Positions 44,451 through 53,604 of a stretch of DNA of 64,000 bases are shown here, piece by piece (the first letter of the stretch is position 1; every line of letters starts with the position of its first letter). The notes beneath the pieces were generated by a model. It ran no database searches. It worked only from the letters and a program-made list of their open reading frames with translations, and had not been told where the DNA came from. This DNA comes from Silicimonas algicola (GTDB taxonomy: Bacteria > Pseudomonadota > Alphaproteobacteria > Rhodobacterales > Rhodobacteraceae): the NCBI RefSeq assembly GCF_003148765.1, contig NZ_QGGV01000001.1:304001-368000 (forward strand), read 5' to 3'. The position numbers were made by a program, and so were the translations under genes.

Positions 44451-45930
44451 TCGCCTCGGCCACGTGAGGTTTGCGGACGTCGTCGCTGCCGTCGAGGTCC
44501 GCGATGGTCCGGGCGACGCGGATCACGCGATGATAGCCCCGCGCCGAAAGGCCCACCCGCTCGGCCGCCGTCAGCAGGAGGGCGCGCCCCTCGGCGTCGG
44601 GTGTCGCGACAGCTTCGAGCAGCGTTCCCTCGGCATCGGCGTTGACGGTGACCTCGGGATGATCCGCGAAGCGCCGGGCCTGGGCCGTCCGTGCCGCGGC
44701 GACCCGGCGCGCGATCGCGGCCGAAGGCTCGCCGTCGGCGGGCAGGTCGAGATCCTGGAACGACACGGGCGGTACATCGACCCTGAGATCGAAACGGTCC
44801 ATCAGCGGCCCCGAGATCCGTCCCATGTAATCCTCGCCACAGTTCGGCGCGCGGTTGCAGGCACGGGCGGCGTCCGCGAGGTGACCGCACTTGCACGGGT
44901 TCGCCGCGGCGATCAGCAGGAAGCGGCAAGGGTATCGCACATGCGCGTTGGCGCGGGCGACCACGACGTCGCCTGTTTCGATCGGCTGGCGCAGCGTTTC
45001 GAGCACGCCTCGGGTATACTCCGGGAACTCATCCATGAAGAGGACGCCGTTGTGGGCGAGGCTGATCTCCCCCGGCTTGGCGCCCTTTCCACCGCCGACG
45101 ATGGCTGCCATCGACGCGGTGTGGTGCGGCGCGCGGAAGGGCCGGCGTCGCGAGATGCCGCCGTCCTCGATCAGCCCTGCAAGTGAATGCACCATGGAGG
45201 TCTGGAGCGCCTCTTCGGGGCTGAGATCGGGCAGGATGCCGGGGAGACGCGCCGCGAGCATCGACTTGCCGGAGCCGGGCGGTCCGACGAGCAGCATGTG
45301 GTGGCGCCCGGCGGCGGCGATTTCCAGGGCACGCTTCGCCCGCTCCTGCCCCTTCACCTCCGAGAGGTCGCGACCGGAGTGATGCGCCGAGACTTCGCCG
45401 GGCACGCTGATGTCGATCGGTCGCGCGCCCGTCAGGTGCTGAATGGCCGCGCCCAGATCGCGCGGCGCCACAACAGGCGTATCGCCGACCCAGGCCGCCT
45501 CGGCACCCGAAGCCTCGGGGCAGAGCAGGCTGCGCCCGGCTTCCGCCGCCGCAAGCGCCGCGGGAAGTGCCCCCGCCACGGGGACCAGCATCCCGTCGAG
45601 CGATAACTCTCCAAGTGACACCAGCCCCTCTACCGCGTCGGGAGGCAGGATCCCGATGGCGGCCAGAAGAGCGAGCGCAATGGGAAGATCGAAATGCGAC
45701 CCTTCTTTCGGCAAGTCGGCCGGCGAGAGGTTTATGGTGATCCGCCTGGGCGGAAGCGCGATCGAGAGCGTGTTGAGAGCAGCGCGCACGCGCTCCTTCG
45801 CCTCGCTGACGGCCTTGTCGGGCAGACCGACCAGCGAGAAATGCGGAACCCCTGGCGACAGGGCGCATTGAACCTGCACCAGCCGGGCGTCGATGCCTTC
45901 GAAGGCGACGGTGTAGGTTTGGGCGATCAT
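44419..45930 (-). CDS. comM: YifB family Mg-chelatase-like AAA ATPase (ComM)
   Basis: 503 residues. ComM is a DNA helicase that drives branch migration of taken-up DNA during natural transformation. Start MIAQTYTVAFEGIDARLVQV is the family beginning. The N-terminal domain contains HFSLVGLPDKAVSEAKERVR. The AAA module has Walker A LVGPPGSGKSMLAARL (about residues 218-233), and the C-terminal Mg-chelatase domain includes RYPCRFLLIAAANPCKCGHL. A CtrA-type site lies 41 nt upstream. dprA, another uptake gene with the same site, is far away at 8.6 kb. Confidence 0.94.
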   Translation of the reverse strand: MIAQTYTVAFEGIDARLVQVQCALSPGVPHFSLVGLPDKAVSEAKERVRAALNTLSIALPPRRITINLSPADLPKEGSHFDLPIALALLAAIGILPPDAVEGLVSLGELSLDGMLVPVAGALPAALAAAEAGRSLLCPEASGAEAAWVGDTPVVAPRDLGAAIQHLTGARPIDISVPGEVSAHHSGRDLSEVKGQERAKRALEIAAAGRHHMLLVGPPGSGKSMLAARLPGILPDLSPEEALQTSMVHSLAGLIEDGGISRRRPFRAPHHTASMAAIVGGGKGAKPGEISLAHNGVLFMDEFPEYTRGVLETLRQPIETGDVVVARANAHVRYPCRFLLIAAANPCKCGHLADAARACNRAPNCGEDYMGRISGPLMDRFDLRVDVPPVSFQDLDLPADGEPSAAIARRVAAARTAQARRFADHPEVTVNADAEGTLLEAVATPDAEGRALLLTAAERVGLSARGYHRVIRVARTIADLDGSDDVRKPHVAEAISFRIPSAAG

Positions 45931-45971
45931 GCTGTCCCGACCGGTTTCGCCCGATTTGTCGGCGCTCGCCG

Positions 45972-45986
45972 TTAAGGCTGGATTAA
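45972..45986 (-). promoter_or_regulatory. CtrA-type binding site upstream of comM
   Basis: TTAA-GGCTGGA-TTAA on the plus strand; in gene orientation TTAA-TCCAGCC-TTAAC, an exact consensus match. The proximal edge is 41 nt from the comM ATG, nearly the same as the 44 nt seen at dprA. This suggests both promoters are built the same way and switched on by phosphorylated CtrA. Confidence 0.7.
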
Positions 45987-46087
45987 CGCTGATGCGCCTC
46001 GAGGAGCTTGGTCGGTCGGAACGGCCAGAAACTCCGCCTTTGGTCGTAGATCCACGGGAAGATGGAACCGATGCCGCCGCGGCGAAT

Positions 46088-46117
46088 TGATCCGACTGAA
46101 AGCCGGTGTCGTAACGA
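46088..46117 (+). promoter_or_regulatory. Possible RpoE-type (ECF) promoter of rpoH2
   Basis: TGATCC (46088-46093), 18 nt, then TAACGA (46112-46117). This resembles the RpoE-ChrR promoter pattern of rhodobacters (TGATCC-type -35 and a TAA-containing -10), the sigma factor of the singlet-oxygen response, which drives rpoH2 in Rhodobacter sphaeroides. Transcription would start some 15-20 nt before the ATG. Assignment rests on pattern and gene identity only. Confidence 0.5.
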
Positions 46118-46139
46118 GAAGGCAATCAGGGAGAGCGCC

Positions 46140-47012
46140 ATGGATACAACGATAGACCAGTCGCTGTCGCGCAAGGCCATGAAGGCCGAGCTTCTCGATG
46201 CCGAAACCGAGCTTCGTCTCGCATACGCCTGGCGCGATGAACACGACGTGGAAGCCCTTCACCGCCTCATCAACGCCTACATGCGGCTTGCCATTTCGAT
46301 GGCCGCGAAGTTTCGCCGCTATGGCGCTCCGATGAACGATCTCATTCAGGAGGCGGGCCTTGGTCTGATGAAGGCGGCCGAGAAGTTCGATCCCGACCGC
46401 GGCGTGCGCTTTTCGACCTATGCCGTGTGGTGGATCAAGGCGTCGATTCAGGACTACGTGATGCGCAACTGGTCGATGGTTCGCACCGGATCGACCTCGT
46501 CGCAGAAGTCCCTTTTCTTCAACATGCGCCGCGTTCAGGCCCGCATCGAGCGTGAGGCGGCAGGTCGCGGAGACCTGCCCGACCGCCACCGGATGCGGGA
46601 AATGATCGCCAAGGAAGTTGGCGTCCCGCTCCACGATGTCGAAATGATGGAAGGGCGCCTTTCTGGTTCCGATTTCTCGCTCAACGCGACCCAGTCCGCA
46701 GACGACGAAGGTCGCGAGTGGATCGAGACCTTGGAGGATGAAACCGCCCGCCAGTCCGAGACGGTCGAACAGACGCGCGATATCCAGACATTGCGGAGTT
46801 GGCTCGTCCAGGCACTTTCCGCGCTGAACGATCGCGAGCGCTTTATCGTTCGCGAGCGGAAGCTTCGCGAGGATCCCCGCACCCTCGAAAGCCTCGGCGC
46901 CGAGCTTGGATTGTCAAAAGAGCGTGTCCGCCAGCTCGAGGCTGCAGCCTTCGCGAAGATGCGCAAGAACCTCGAATCCCAATCGCGCGAAGTCTACGGA
47001 TTTCTCGTCTGA
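46140..47012 (+). CDS. rpoH2: RNA polymerase sigma factor RpoH, group II
   Basis: 290 residues of sigma-70 family. Region 2 is AYMRLAISMAAKFRRYGAPM then NDLIQEAGLGLMKAAEKFDP (about residues 46-85), and the RpoH box QKSLFFNMRR (about 122-131), specific to heat-shock sigma factors, is present. Region 4 ends in LGLSKERVRQLEAAAFAKM. The sequence fits the RpoH-II branch that handles singlet-oxygen and other stress in rhodobacters. GGGAGAG precedes the ATG. A strong terminator follows at 47042. It diverges from comM. Confidence 0.9.
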   Translation: MDTTIDQSLSRKAMKAELLDAETELRLAYAWRDEHDVEALHRLINAYMRLAISMAAKFRRYGAPMNDLIQEAGLGLMKAAEKFDPDRGVRFSTYAVWWIKASIQDYVMRNWSMVRTGSTSSQKSLFFNMRRVQARIEREAAGRGDLPDRHRMREMIAKEVGVPLHDVEMMEGRLSGSDFSLNATQSADDEGREWIETLEDETARQSETVEQTRDIQTLRSWLVQALSALNDRERFIVRERKLREDPRTLESLGAELGLSKERVRQLEAAAFAKMRKNLESQSREVYGFLV

Positions 47013-47041
47013 TCCCGGCTACGTCCCTCGTATCCCCCCTC

Positions 47042-47067
47042 GGCCGGCTTACGCCGGCCATTTTTTT
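47042..47067 (+). terminator. Intrinsic terminator after rpoH2
   Basis: GGCCGGC (47042-47048) and GCCGGCC (47053-47059) form a 7-bp GC stem with a TTAC loop, followed by A and seven T. It lies 29 nt after the rpoH2 stop. A strong, complete intrinsic terminator. Confidence 0.9.
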
Positions 47068-47155
47068 GCGACCTGCACCAGGCATGTCCCGGACTGCCCA
47101 GCATCTTGCCCCGGCGGATGCGTCCCCCTAACACTGTGTGCGGAAAGGCGGACCC

Positions 47156-48352
47156 ATGCTCCACGGCAAGCGCATACTCCTCATCGTCGGCGGTGGCATC
47201 GCGGCCTACAAGGCGCTCGAGCTGATCCGTCTCATTCGAAAGGCGGGCGGGTCGGTCACGCCGGTCCTGACCCGCGCGGCGCAGGAATTCGTCACCCCGC
47301 TTTCGGCCTCGGCCCTTGCCGCCGAGAAGGTCTTCACCGACCTCTTCGACCTGACCGACGAGGCCGAGATGGGCCACATCGAATTGTCGCGCTCGGCCGA
47401 TCTGCTTGTCGTCGCCCCGGCCACCGCGGACCTGATGGCGAAGATGGCGCAGGGCCACGCCGACGACCTTGCATCGACCCTGCTCGTGGCAACCGACACA
47501 CCGGTACTGATGGCGCCCGCCATGAACGTCCGGATGTGGTTGCACCCCGCCACGCAGCGGAACCTTGCCACTCTCGAAGCGGACGGCATTGCCCGCGTCG
47601 GACCGGACGAGGGTGACATGGCCTGCGGCGAGCACGGACCTGGCCGGATGGCCGAGCCGACGGCGATCCTCGAGGCGATTGTCGACAGGCTGGGGAGAGG
47701 TCCGCTGTCGGGCAGGCACATCCTCGTCACCTCCGGGCCGACGCACGAACCGATCGATCCGGTGCGCTATATCGCCAATCGCTCGTCCGGCGCGCAGGGC
47801 ACGGCCATAGGAGCGGCGCTCGTCCGACTTGGAGCGAAGGTGACCTTCATCACGGGACCCGCCACGGCGGCGCCGCCAGAGGGCGTCTCGGTCGTTCGGG
47901 TCGAGACGGCGCGCGAGATGCTGAAGGCGGTCGAGGCTGCGCTTCCTGCCGACGCGGCGGTCTTTGCCGCTGCCGTGGCGGACTGGCGCGTGTCCTCATC
48001 CTCGGGGTCGAAGATCAAGAAGGACGGAAGCGGATCTCCTCCGTCTCTGTCGCTTGACGAGAACCCGGACATCCTGGCGACGGTCTCCCGCATGACCGGG
48101 GGCAGACCGCGCCTCGTCATAGGTTTCGCCGCCGAGACGGATGACGTGGTCGCCAACGCCACCGCCAAGCGGGCCCGAAAGGGGTGCGACTGGATCGTGG
48201 CGAACGACGTTTCTCCCGCGACCGGCATCATGGGCGGGACCGAGAACGCCGTCACCGTTATCGACGACAGCGGCGCCGAAGCCTGGCCCCGTGCCACGAA
48301 GGAGCAGGTGGCGAGGCGCCTCGCCAATCGTATAGCCGACGCGCTGGAATGA
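47156..48352 (+). CDS. coaBC: Bifunctional phosphopantothenoylcysteine decarboxylase/phosphopantothenate-cysteine ligase
   Basis: 398 residues; two steps of coenzyme A synthesis. The N-terminal CoaC flavoprotein has [19 protein letters not shown] and the catalytic-cysteine segment [15 protein letters not shown] (about residues 158-172). The CoaB half begins with [20 protein letters not shown] (about 190-209), followed by SSGAQG. Start [13 protein letters not shown] was preferred over an upstream in-frame ATG. The stop overlaps the dut start (ATGA). Confidence 0.96.
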   Translation: MLHGKRILLIVGGGIAAYKALELIRLIRKAGGSVTPVLTRAAQEFVTPLSASALAAEKVFTDLFDLTDEAEMGHIELSRSADLLVVAPATADLMAKMAQGHADDLASTLLVATDTPVLMAPAMNVRMWLHPATQRNLATLEADGIARVGPDEGDMACGEHGPGRMAEPTAILEAIVDRLGRGPLSGRHILVTSGPTHEPIDPVRYIANRSSGAQGTAIGAALVRLGAKVTFITGPATAAPPEGVSVVRVETAREMLKAVEAALPADAAVFAAAVADWRVSSSSGSKIKKDGSGSPPSLSLDENPDILATVSRMTGGRPRLVIGFAAETDDVVANATAKRARKGCDWIVANDVSPATGIMGGTENAVTVIDDSGAEAWPRATKEQVARRLANRIADALE

Positions 48353-48813
48353 CGCCTGTCGTGCGGATGGCCTGGCTGCCGGGGGCGGATACGGCTCTGC
48401 CGCTGCCGACCTACGAGACCGCAGGGGCGGCGGGGGCGGATCTCCGCGCGAACTTCCCGCTCGAGGATCGAGGCGGCGTGACCCTTCGCCCAGGTGAGCG
48501 GCGGCTTGTTCCCACCGGCCTCATGGTCGAGGTGCCGGACGGCTTTGAGTTGCAGGTCCGCCCCCGGTCGGGCGCAGCACTGAGGCACGGCCTGTCGATC
48601 CCGAACGCGCCCGGCACGGTCGACAGCGACTATCGTGGACCGCTCGGGGTGATCCTCGCAAACCTGGGCGATGCGCCCATTCACATCGGGCATGGCGACC
48701 GCATTGCCCAGGCCGTCGTCGCGCCCGTCGCGCAGGCAAGGTTCGAGCTTGCCGAGACGCTTTCCGACACGGCGAGAGGAACCGGCGGCTTCGGCTCCAC
48801 GGGGCGGCGCTGA
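48349..48813 (+). CDS. dut: dUTP diphosphatase
   Basis: 154 residues of a trimeric dUTPase that removes dUTP and supplies dUMP for thymidylate synthesis. All five motifs are present: [44 protein letters not shown] and [10 protein letters not shown]. It is coupled to coaBC by ATGA, and its stop overlaps the next gene (TGATG). The coaBC-dut pair is widespread in proteobacteria. thyX, which uses its product, is at 61 kb. Confidence 0.97.
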   Translation: MTPVVRMAWLPGADTALPLPTYETAGAAGADLRANFPLEDRGGVTLRPGERRLVPTGLMVEVPDGFELQVRPRSGAALRHGLSIPNAPGTVDSDYRGPLGVILANLGDAPIHIGHGDRIAQAVVAPVAQARFELAETLSDTARGTGGFGSTGRR

Positions 48814-49856
48814 TGGCGCTGGTCCTCGCCTTGGCGGCCGCCCTCTGGGTCCTCGGAGCTTTCCTCAAGGTGCCCCGGGCGCGCCGGATCTATCTGATGA
48901 TCGCGCTCTATGTCGCGGTCCTCGGTATCCACCTGCTTTTGCCGGACGAGCATCCCGTGCGAATGGCGACGGGCCGAAGCGCGGATGTCTGGCTGATCAT
49001 CGGAGCGGTTGCCGCTGCCGCAGGGCTCTACGCGGTCTGGATTCGCCGTCTCCGGGATCGCGCGCGACCCGCTCACTCGGATGCCGTGTCCCCGCCGCGC
49101 GACACGTCGTCGTCCGAACTGGAGCGCAATGCCCGCCACATCGTCCTGCGCGAAATCGGCGGCCCGGGGCAGAAGCGGCTGAAGGAGGCGCGCGTCCTCG
49201 TCATCGGCGCGGGCGGACTTGGCGCACCGGCGCTTCAGTATCTCGCGGCGGCCGGCGTGGGGACCATCGGCGTGATCGACCACGATACCGTCGACAACTC
49301 CAACCTTCAGCGTCAGGTGATCCACATCGATGCAAGGGTCGGGATGCCGAAGGTCTTTTCCGCACGCGAGGCGATGCTCGCGCAGAACCCGCACATCGCG
49401 GTCCGGCCTTATCACCGCCGCCTGACCGGCGACATCGCTGCAGAACTTGTCGACGACTACGACATCATCCTGGACGGCACGGACGATGTCGCGACGCGCT
49501 ATCTGGTGAACGAGGTGGCCGTGGCCCAGGGCAAGCCGCTGGTCTCTGCCGCCATCAGCCAGTGGGAAGGTCAGATCAGCGTTTTCGATCCCGCACGGGA
49601 CGCCCCCTGCTATGCCTGCGTCTTCCCTGAACCCGCGGCGAGGGGCCTTGCTCCATCCTGCGCCGAAGGCGGCGTCCTCGGTCCATTGCCAGGCGTTCTG
49701 GGTGCCATGATGGCAGTCGAGACAGTGAAGCTGATCGCCCGGACGGGTGAACCGCTTCGCGGTCGACTGATGATCTACGACGCTCTCTACGCCGAGGTCC
49801 GGACCATCGGCGTGAAGAAGCGCAGCGACTGTCGGGTGTGCGGGTCGCGGAATTGA
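48813..49856 (+). CDS. moeB: HesA/MoeB/ThiF family adenylyltransferase with membrane N-terminus
   Basis: 347 residues. Residues 1-85 contain three hydrophobic stretches (LVLALAAALWVLGAFL; IYLMIALYVAVLGIHLLL; LIIGAVAAAAGLYAVWI), unlike typical MoeB. Then comes the E1-like domain: LVIGAGGLGAPALQYLAAAG (about residues 130-149), DHDTVDNSNLQRQVIH, and zinc-binding pairs CYAC (near 268) and CRVC (near the end). The family adenylates the C-terminus of MoaD or ThiS. The start overlaps the dut stop. The membrane extension would hold it at the inner membrane; its partner is not in the window. Confidence 0.85.
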   Translation: MALVLALAAALWVLGAFLKVPRARRIYLMIALYVAVLGIHLLLPDEHPVRMATGRSADVWLIIGAVAAAAGLYAVWIRRLRDRARPAHSDAVSPPRDTSSSELERNARHIVLREIGGPGQKRLKEARVLVIGAGGLGAPALQYLAAAGVGTIGVIDHDTVDNSNLQRQVIHIDARVGMPKVFSAREAMLAQNPHIAVRPYHRRLTGDIAAELVDDYDIILDGTDDVATRYLVNEVAVAQGKPLVSAAISQWEGQISVFDPARDAPCYACVFPEPAARGLAPSCAEGGVLGPLPGVLGAMMAVETVKLIARTGEPLRGRLMIYDALYAEVRTIGVKKRSDCRVCGSRN

Positions 49857-49908
49857 GCTCTGGATCATCGGCGCAACGACTCCTAGCTATTGTGGACAGG
49901 AGTTTCCC

Positions 49909-51930
49909 ATGACGAATGCCCTTCTCGCCGACTGGACCACCCCGTTCGGTCTTCCTCCCTTCGACCGGATCGCAGACGAGGATTTCGACCCTGCCTTCGA
50001 GGCCGCGCTGACGGACGCCCGAGCCAGAATCGCGCGGATCGCCACGAACCCCGAACCCCCGACCTTCGGCAATACCATCGAGGCGCTGGAGCTTGCCGAC
50101 CGGCAGTTGTCGAAGGTCATGTCGGCGTTCTACGTGCTTGCCTCGACATCCTCGAACGACGCGCGCGAGGCGCTTCAACGGTCGTTCAGCCCCAGGCTTG
50201 CGGTCTATTCGTCCGAGATCACGGCCAACCGCCCCCTCTTCCAGCGCATCGAGGCTCTGTGGGAGGCCAGGGAGGACATGGACCTGACCGTCGAGCAGGC
50301 GCGGGTCCTGATGCTGACGCACCGGGGCTTCGTCCGGTCAGGCGCGCGGCTTGAAGGCAAGGCGGCGGATCGGCTGAAGTCGGTCAAGGAAAGGCTGGCT
50401 GTCCTCGGGACCCAGTTCACGCAGAACCTCCTCGCCGATGAGCGCGACTGGTCGATGCCCCTGTCGGAAGACGACCTAGCACCACTCCCCGACTTCCTGG
50501 TGTCGGCCGCCCGCTCTGCCGGGGACGAGACGGGCAAGAGAACGGCCGTCGTCACGCTGTCGCGCTCGCTGATCGTGCCATTCCTGCAGTTTTCCCCCAA
50601 CCGGACCTTGCGCGAAAAGGCCTGGCGGGCCTGGACGGGGCGAGGTGCCAACGGCGGGCCGACAGATAACCGGACCATCGCTGCCGAGATCCTTGCCTTG
50701 CGGGACGAGCGCGCCCGTCTTCTGGGCTATGACAGCTTCGCGGCCTACAAGCTCGAGACCGAGATGGCCGGTACGCCCGAGAGGGTGCGCGATCTTCTGA
50801 TGGAGGTCTGGACCCACGCGCGTGCCTCGGCAGATCGCGATGGCGCGCGTCTGACCGAGATGCTTCACGCAGACGGAATCGCCGGGCCGCTGGAGCCGTG
50901 GGACTGGCGGTACTATTCCGAGAAGCGACGTGCGACGGAACACGACCTGAACGAGGCCGAGCTGAAGCCCTATCTCCAACTCGACCGGATGATCGAGGCG
51001 GCCTTTGCGGTGGCGCACCGGCTTTTCGGGATCGAGGCCATGCCGATCGACGTGGCGCTGCACCATCCCGACGCCCGAGCCTGGGAGATCACGCGCGACG
51101 GCCGGCACCTGGCGGTGTTCATTGGCGACTATTTCGCGCGCGGCTCCAAGCGGTCGGGCGCCTGGTGCTCGGCCTTGCGCAGCCAAAGCCGGACGGACGA
51201 GGAGGTGGCGCCCGTCGTCATCAACGTGTGCAACTTCGTCAAACCGGCAGAAGGTCGTCCGGCCCTTCTGTCCTACGACGACGCGCGGACACTCTTCCAC
51301 GAGTTCGGCCATGCGCTGCACCAGATGCTGTCCGACGTGACCTACGAAAGCATCTCGGGCACCTCTGTCGCACGCGACTTCGTCGAGCTTCCGAGCCAGC
51401 TTTATGAGCACTGGCTCGAGGTGCCAGACGTGCTGGCCGAGTTCGCGACCCACGCCGAGACCGGCGAGCCGATGCCCGAGGCGCTTTTGCGGAAGGTGCT
51501 GGCGACTGCGACCTACGACATGGGCTTCCAGACGGTCGAATACATCGGCTCGGCCCTTGTCGACCTGGACTTTCACGCCGGTCCCGCGCCCGCCGACCCG
51601 ATGCAGAGGCAGGCCGAGGTGCTGGACGCGCTCGGCATGCCGCATGCTATCCCGATGCGCCACGCAACGCCGCATTTCGCGCATGTCTTCTCGGGTGACG
51701 GCTATTCGAGCGGTTACTACAGCTACATGTGGTCCGAGGTGATGGATGCCGACGCGTTCGAGGCGTTCCTCGAGGCGGGAGACCCCTTCGATCCCGAAAT
51801 CGCCGAACGTCTTGAAGCGCATATCCTGTCGGCCGGCGGTTCAAGCGATGCCGCCGACCTCTACATCGCCTTCCGCGGACGGATGCCCGGGCCCGAGGCC
51901 CTGCTTCGGGGACGGGGGTTGACGGGGTGA
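49909..51930 (+). CDS. M3 family metallopeptidase (peptidyl-dipeptidase Dcp / oligopeptidase A type)
   Basis: 673 residues, the usual length. The zinc site LFHEFGHALHQML is at about residues 461-473, followed by the downstream Glu in ARDFVELPSQLYEHW. The N-terminus PLLADW-like with FGLPPFDRIADEDFDPAFEA is typical of Dcp/PrlC. It degrades short peptides in the cytoplasm (no signal peptide). GGAGTTTCCC precedes the ATG. It may be Dcp or oligopeptidase A; the two cannot be told apart safely here. Confidence 0.93.
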   Translation: MTNALLADWTTPFGLPPFDRIADEDFDPAFEAALTDARARIARIATNPEPPTFGNTIEALELADRQLSKVMSAFYVLASTSSNDAREALQRSFSPRLAVYSSEITANRPLFQRIEALWEAREDMDLTVEQARVLMLTHRGFVRSGARLEGKAADRLKSVKERLAVLGTQFTQNLLADERDWSMPLSEDDLAPLPDFLVSAARSAGDETGKRTAVVTLSRSLIVPFLQFSPNRTLREKAWRAWTGRGANGGPTDNRTIAAEILALRDERARLLGYDSFAAYKLETEMAGTPERVRDLLMEVWTHARASADRDGARLTEMLHADGIAGPLEPWDWRYYSEKRRATEHDLNEAELKPYLQLDRMIEAAFAVAHRLFGIEAMPIDVALHHPDARAWEITRDGRHLAVFIGDYFARGSKRSGAWCSALRSQSRTDEEVAPVVINVCNFVKPAEGRPALLSYDDARTLFHEFGHALHQMLSDVTYESISGTSVARDFVELPSQLYEHWLEVPDVLAEFATHAETGEPMPEALLRKVLATATYDMGFQTVEYIGSALVDLDFHAGPAPADPMQRQAEVLDALGMPHAIPMRHATPHFAHVFSGDGYSSGYYSYMWSEVMDADAFEAFLEAGDPFDPEIAERLEAHILSAGGSSDAADLYIAFRGRMPGPEALLRGRGLTG

Positions 51931-52005
51931 GCGAGGTAATCCGGACGTTGCAATGCTTCGGCAATCTACTTACGTGATCCTTCAGGACACACGAGATACA
52001 GGAAC

Positions 52006-52434
52006 ATGATCCGGTTCGCTTTGAGATGCGGCAACGGCCACGGCTTCGAGAGCTGGTTTCAGTCGAACGACGCGTTCGACGGGCTGAAGCGTGACGGTCT
52101 AGTCACATGCCCGTCGTGCCAGTCGGCCGAAATCGACAAGGATCTCATGTCTCCCGGCGTCAGACCCGCTCGCAAGACGTCCGATCCTGCGCCCCAGCCG
52201 ATGACCAATGCACCCGACGTGGCCGAGGCGATCAAGGCCCTGAAGGCGCACGTCGAGAAGAATTCGGATTACGTCGGCAACCGTTTCGCAGAAGAAGCGC
52301 GTGCGATGCACCTGGGCGACAAGCCAAGCCGGTCGATCCACGGCGAGGCCCGGCCCGAGGAAGCGCGCAAGCTGATCGAAGACGGCGTGCCGGCGCTGCC
52401 TCTGCCCTTCATCCCGCGCCAGAAGACGAACTGA
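52006..52434 (+). CDS. DUF1178 family protein
   Basis: 142 residues. The N-terminus MIRFALRCGNGHGFESWFQ and the CPSCQS pair (about residues 37-42) with the KDLMSP segment are the DUF1178 signature; two cysteine pairs could bind zinc. The conserved C-terminal EEARKLIEDGVPALPLPFIP is also there. Function unknown, though the family is nearly universal in alphaproteobacteria. Converges with the flavin reductase gene, 3 nt apart. Confidence 0.92.
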   Translation: MIRFALRCGNGHGFESWFQSNDAFDGLKRDGLVTCPSCQSAEIDKDLMSPGVRPARKTSDPAPQPMTNAPDVAEAIKALKAHVEKNSDYVGNRFAEEARAMHLGDKPSRSIHGEARPEEARKLIEDGVPALPLPFIPRQKTN

Positions 52435-52437
52435 GCC

Positions 52438-53046
52438 CTACTTCTCGCCCGGCCGTGTCAGCGAGAAAAGCTCGGTGATCTGGCTGTAGTCGCGATAACC
52501 CAGACGGGTCAGGGGATGAAACGTCAGCACGTCGAAGCGACCATCCCTGATGCAGTCGTCGCGCATGTGAACGCCGATAACTTCACCCAGAACCAGATAA
52601 TTCGCTTCGCCTCGCAATGTGACGATGTCCGTCAGCCGGCATTCCAGCGAGGCCGGTGCAGCGGCGACGCGCGAGCAGGCGATGGTCTCGCATTCGGTCC
52701 GTGCGATCTCGGCCAGTTCGAACTCGTCCACCTCCTTCGGCCAGGGGCCGGAGGTGCGGTTCATCACATCCTTCATCGCGTATTCGACGATGTTCACACA
52801 GAACACCCCGGTCTCTCGGATGTTCGACACGCTGTCCTTGGTGCCGTCGCGGTCGTCCTTCGCACTGGTCGAGGCGAACATGACCTGCGGCGGCACGTAG
52901 GCCACCGCATTGAAGAAGGAATAGGGCGCCAGGTTCTCGGACCCGTCATCGCCGCGCGTCGAGATCCACCCGATCGGCCGAGGCGTCACGATTGCGTTGA
53001 ACGGGTTGTGCGGAAGACCGTGACCTTCCTCGGGACGGTAGAACAT
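52438..53046 (-). CDS. Flavin reductase family protein
   Basis: 202 residues of the FMN-binding split-barrel fold. NPFNAIVTPRPIGWISTRG (about residues 14-32) is the classic signature, followed by NLAPYSFFNAVAYVPPQVMF. FCVNIVEYAMKDVMNRTSG and the C-terminal RLGYRDYSQITELF also fit. It may supply reduced flavin to an unknown partner or act as a nitro/flavin oxidoreductase. No partner monooxygenase is adjacent. Confidence 0.9.
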   Translation of the reverse strand: MFYRPEEGHGLPHNPFNAIVTPRPIGWISTRGDDGSENLAPYSFFNAVAYVPPQVMFASTSAKDDRDGTKDSVSNIRETGVFCVNIVEYAMKDVMNRTSGPWPKEVDEFELAEIARTECETIACSRVAAAPASLECRLTDIVTLRGEANYLVLGEVIGVHMRDDCIRDGRFDVLTFHPLTRLGYRDYSQITELFSLTRPGEK

Positions 53047-53123
53047 GCGGACTCCATTCAGGTTTGTTCCGACCTAGCGCATGTGCTAGGCGCGGGGCCA
53101 GCCGAAAAGGGCAGGGCGGGCAG

Positions 53124-53603
53124 GTGGAACTCAGCCGGGAACGGACGGAAGACTGGTGGGAGGTCGAGGCGCTTTACGACCTCTGCTTCGCCCCGGGCCG
53201 GGAGGCGCTGTCGTCCTATCGGTTGCGCGACGGGATCCCCCCGGTGGCCGAGTTGTGCCTCGTCGCGCGAGACGAGGCCGGCATCGTGGCGGGCGCGATC
53301 CGGTACTGGCCGGTCCGGGTCGGACACTGGCCTGCGCTTCTTCTCGGTCCGGTCGCCGTCCACCCGACGCATCAGGGCGAAGGGCTGGGCGCCTTCCTCA
53401 TCGAAAGCACGCTGGACCGCGCCCACGGCTGGGACAGGGTGATGCTCGTCGGCGACGCGCCGTATTATAGCCGCTTCGGGTTCGAAAAACTTGAAGGGGT
53501 CGTGATGCCTCCTCCCACGAACCCCGACCGCGTTCTCGGACGCGAGTTGACGGAGGGCGCGTGGGAAGGCGTTGCAGGCGACGTGACGCAGTGGAGCGAC
53601 TGA
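53124..53603 (+). CDS. GNAT family N-acetyltransferase (YhbS-like)
   Basis: 159 residues from a GTG with AGGGCGGG upstream; a longer in-frame ATG start adds an unlikely basic tail. Acetyl-CoA motif A is VHPTHQGEGLGAFLIE (about residues 76-91), with LLLGPVAV before it and VMLVGDAPYYSRFGFEKL after it, the usual YhbS pattern. It lies between the flavin reductase (divergent) and a converging hypothetical gene, whose stop is 1 nt away. Confidence 0.88.
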   Translation: MELSRERTEDWWEVEALYDLCFAPGREALSSYRLRDGIPPVAELCLVARDEAGIVAGAIRYWPVRVGHWPALLLGPVAVHPTHQGEGLGAFLIESTLDRAHGWDRVMLVGDAPYYSRFGFEKLEGVVMPPPTNPDRVLGRELTEGAWEGVAGDVTQWSD

Positions 53604-53604
53604 C

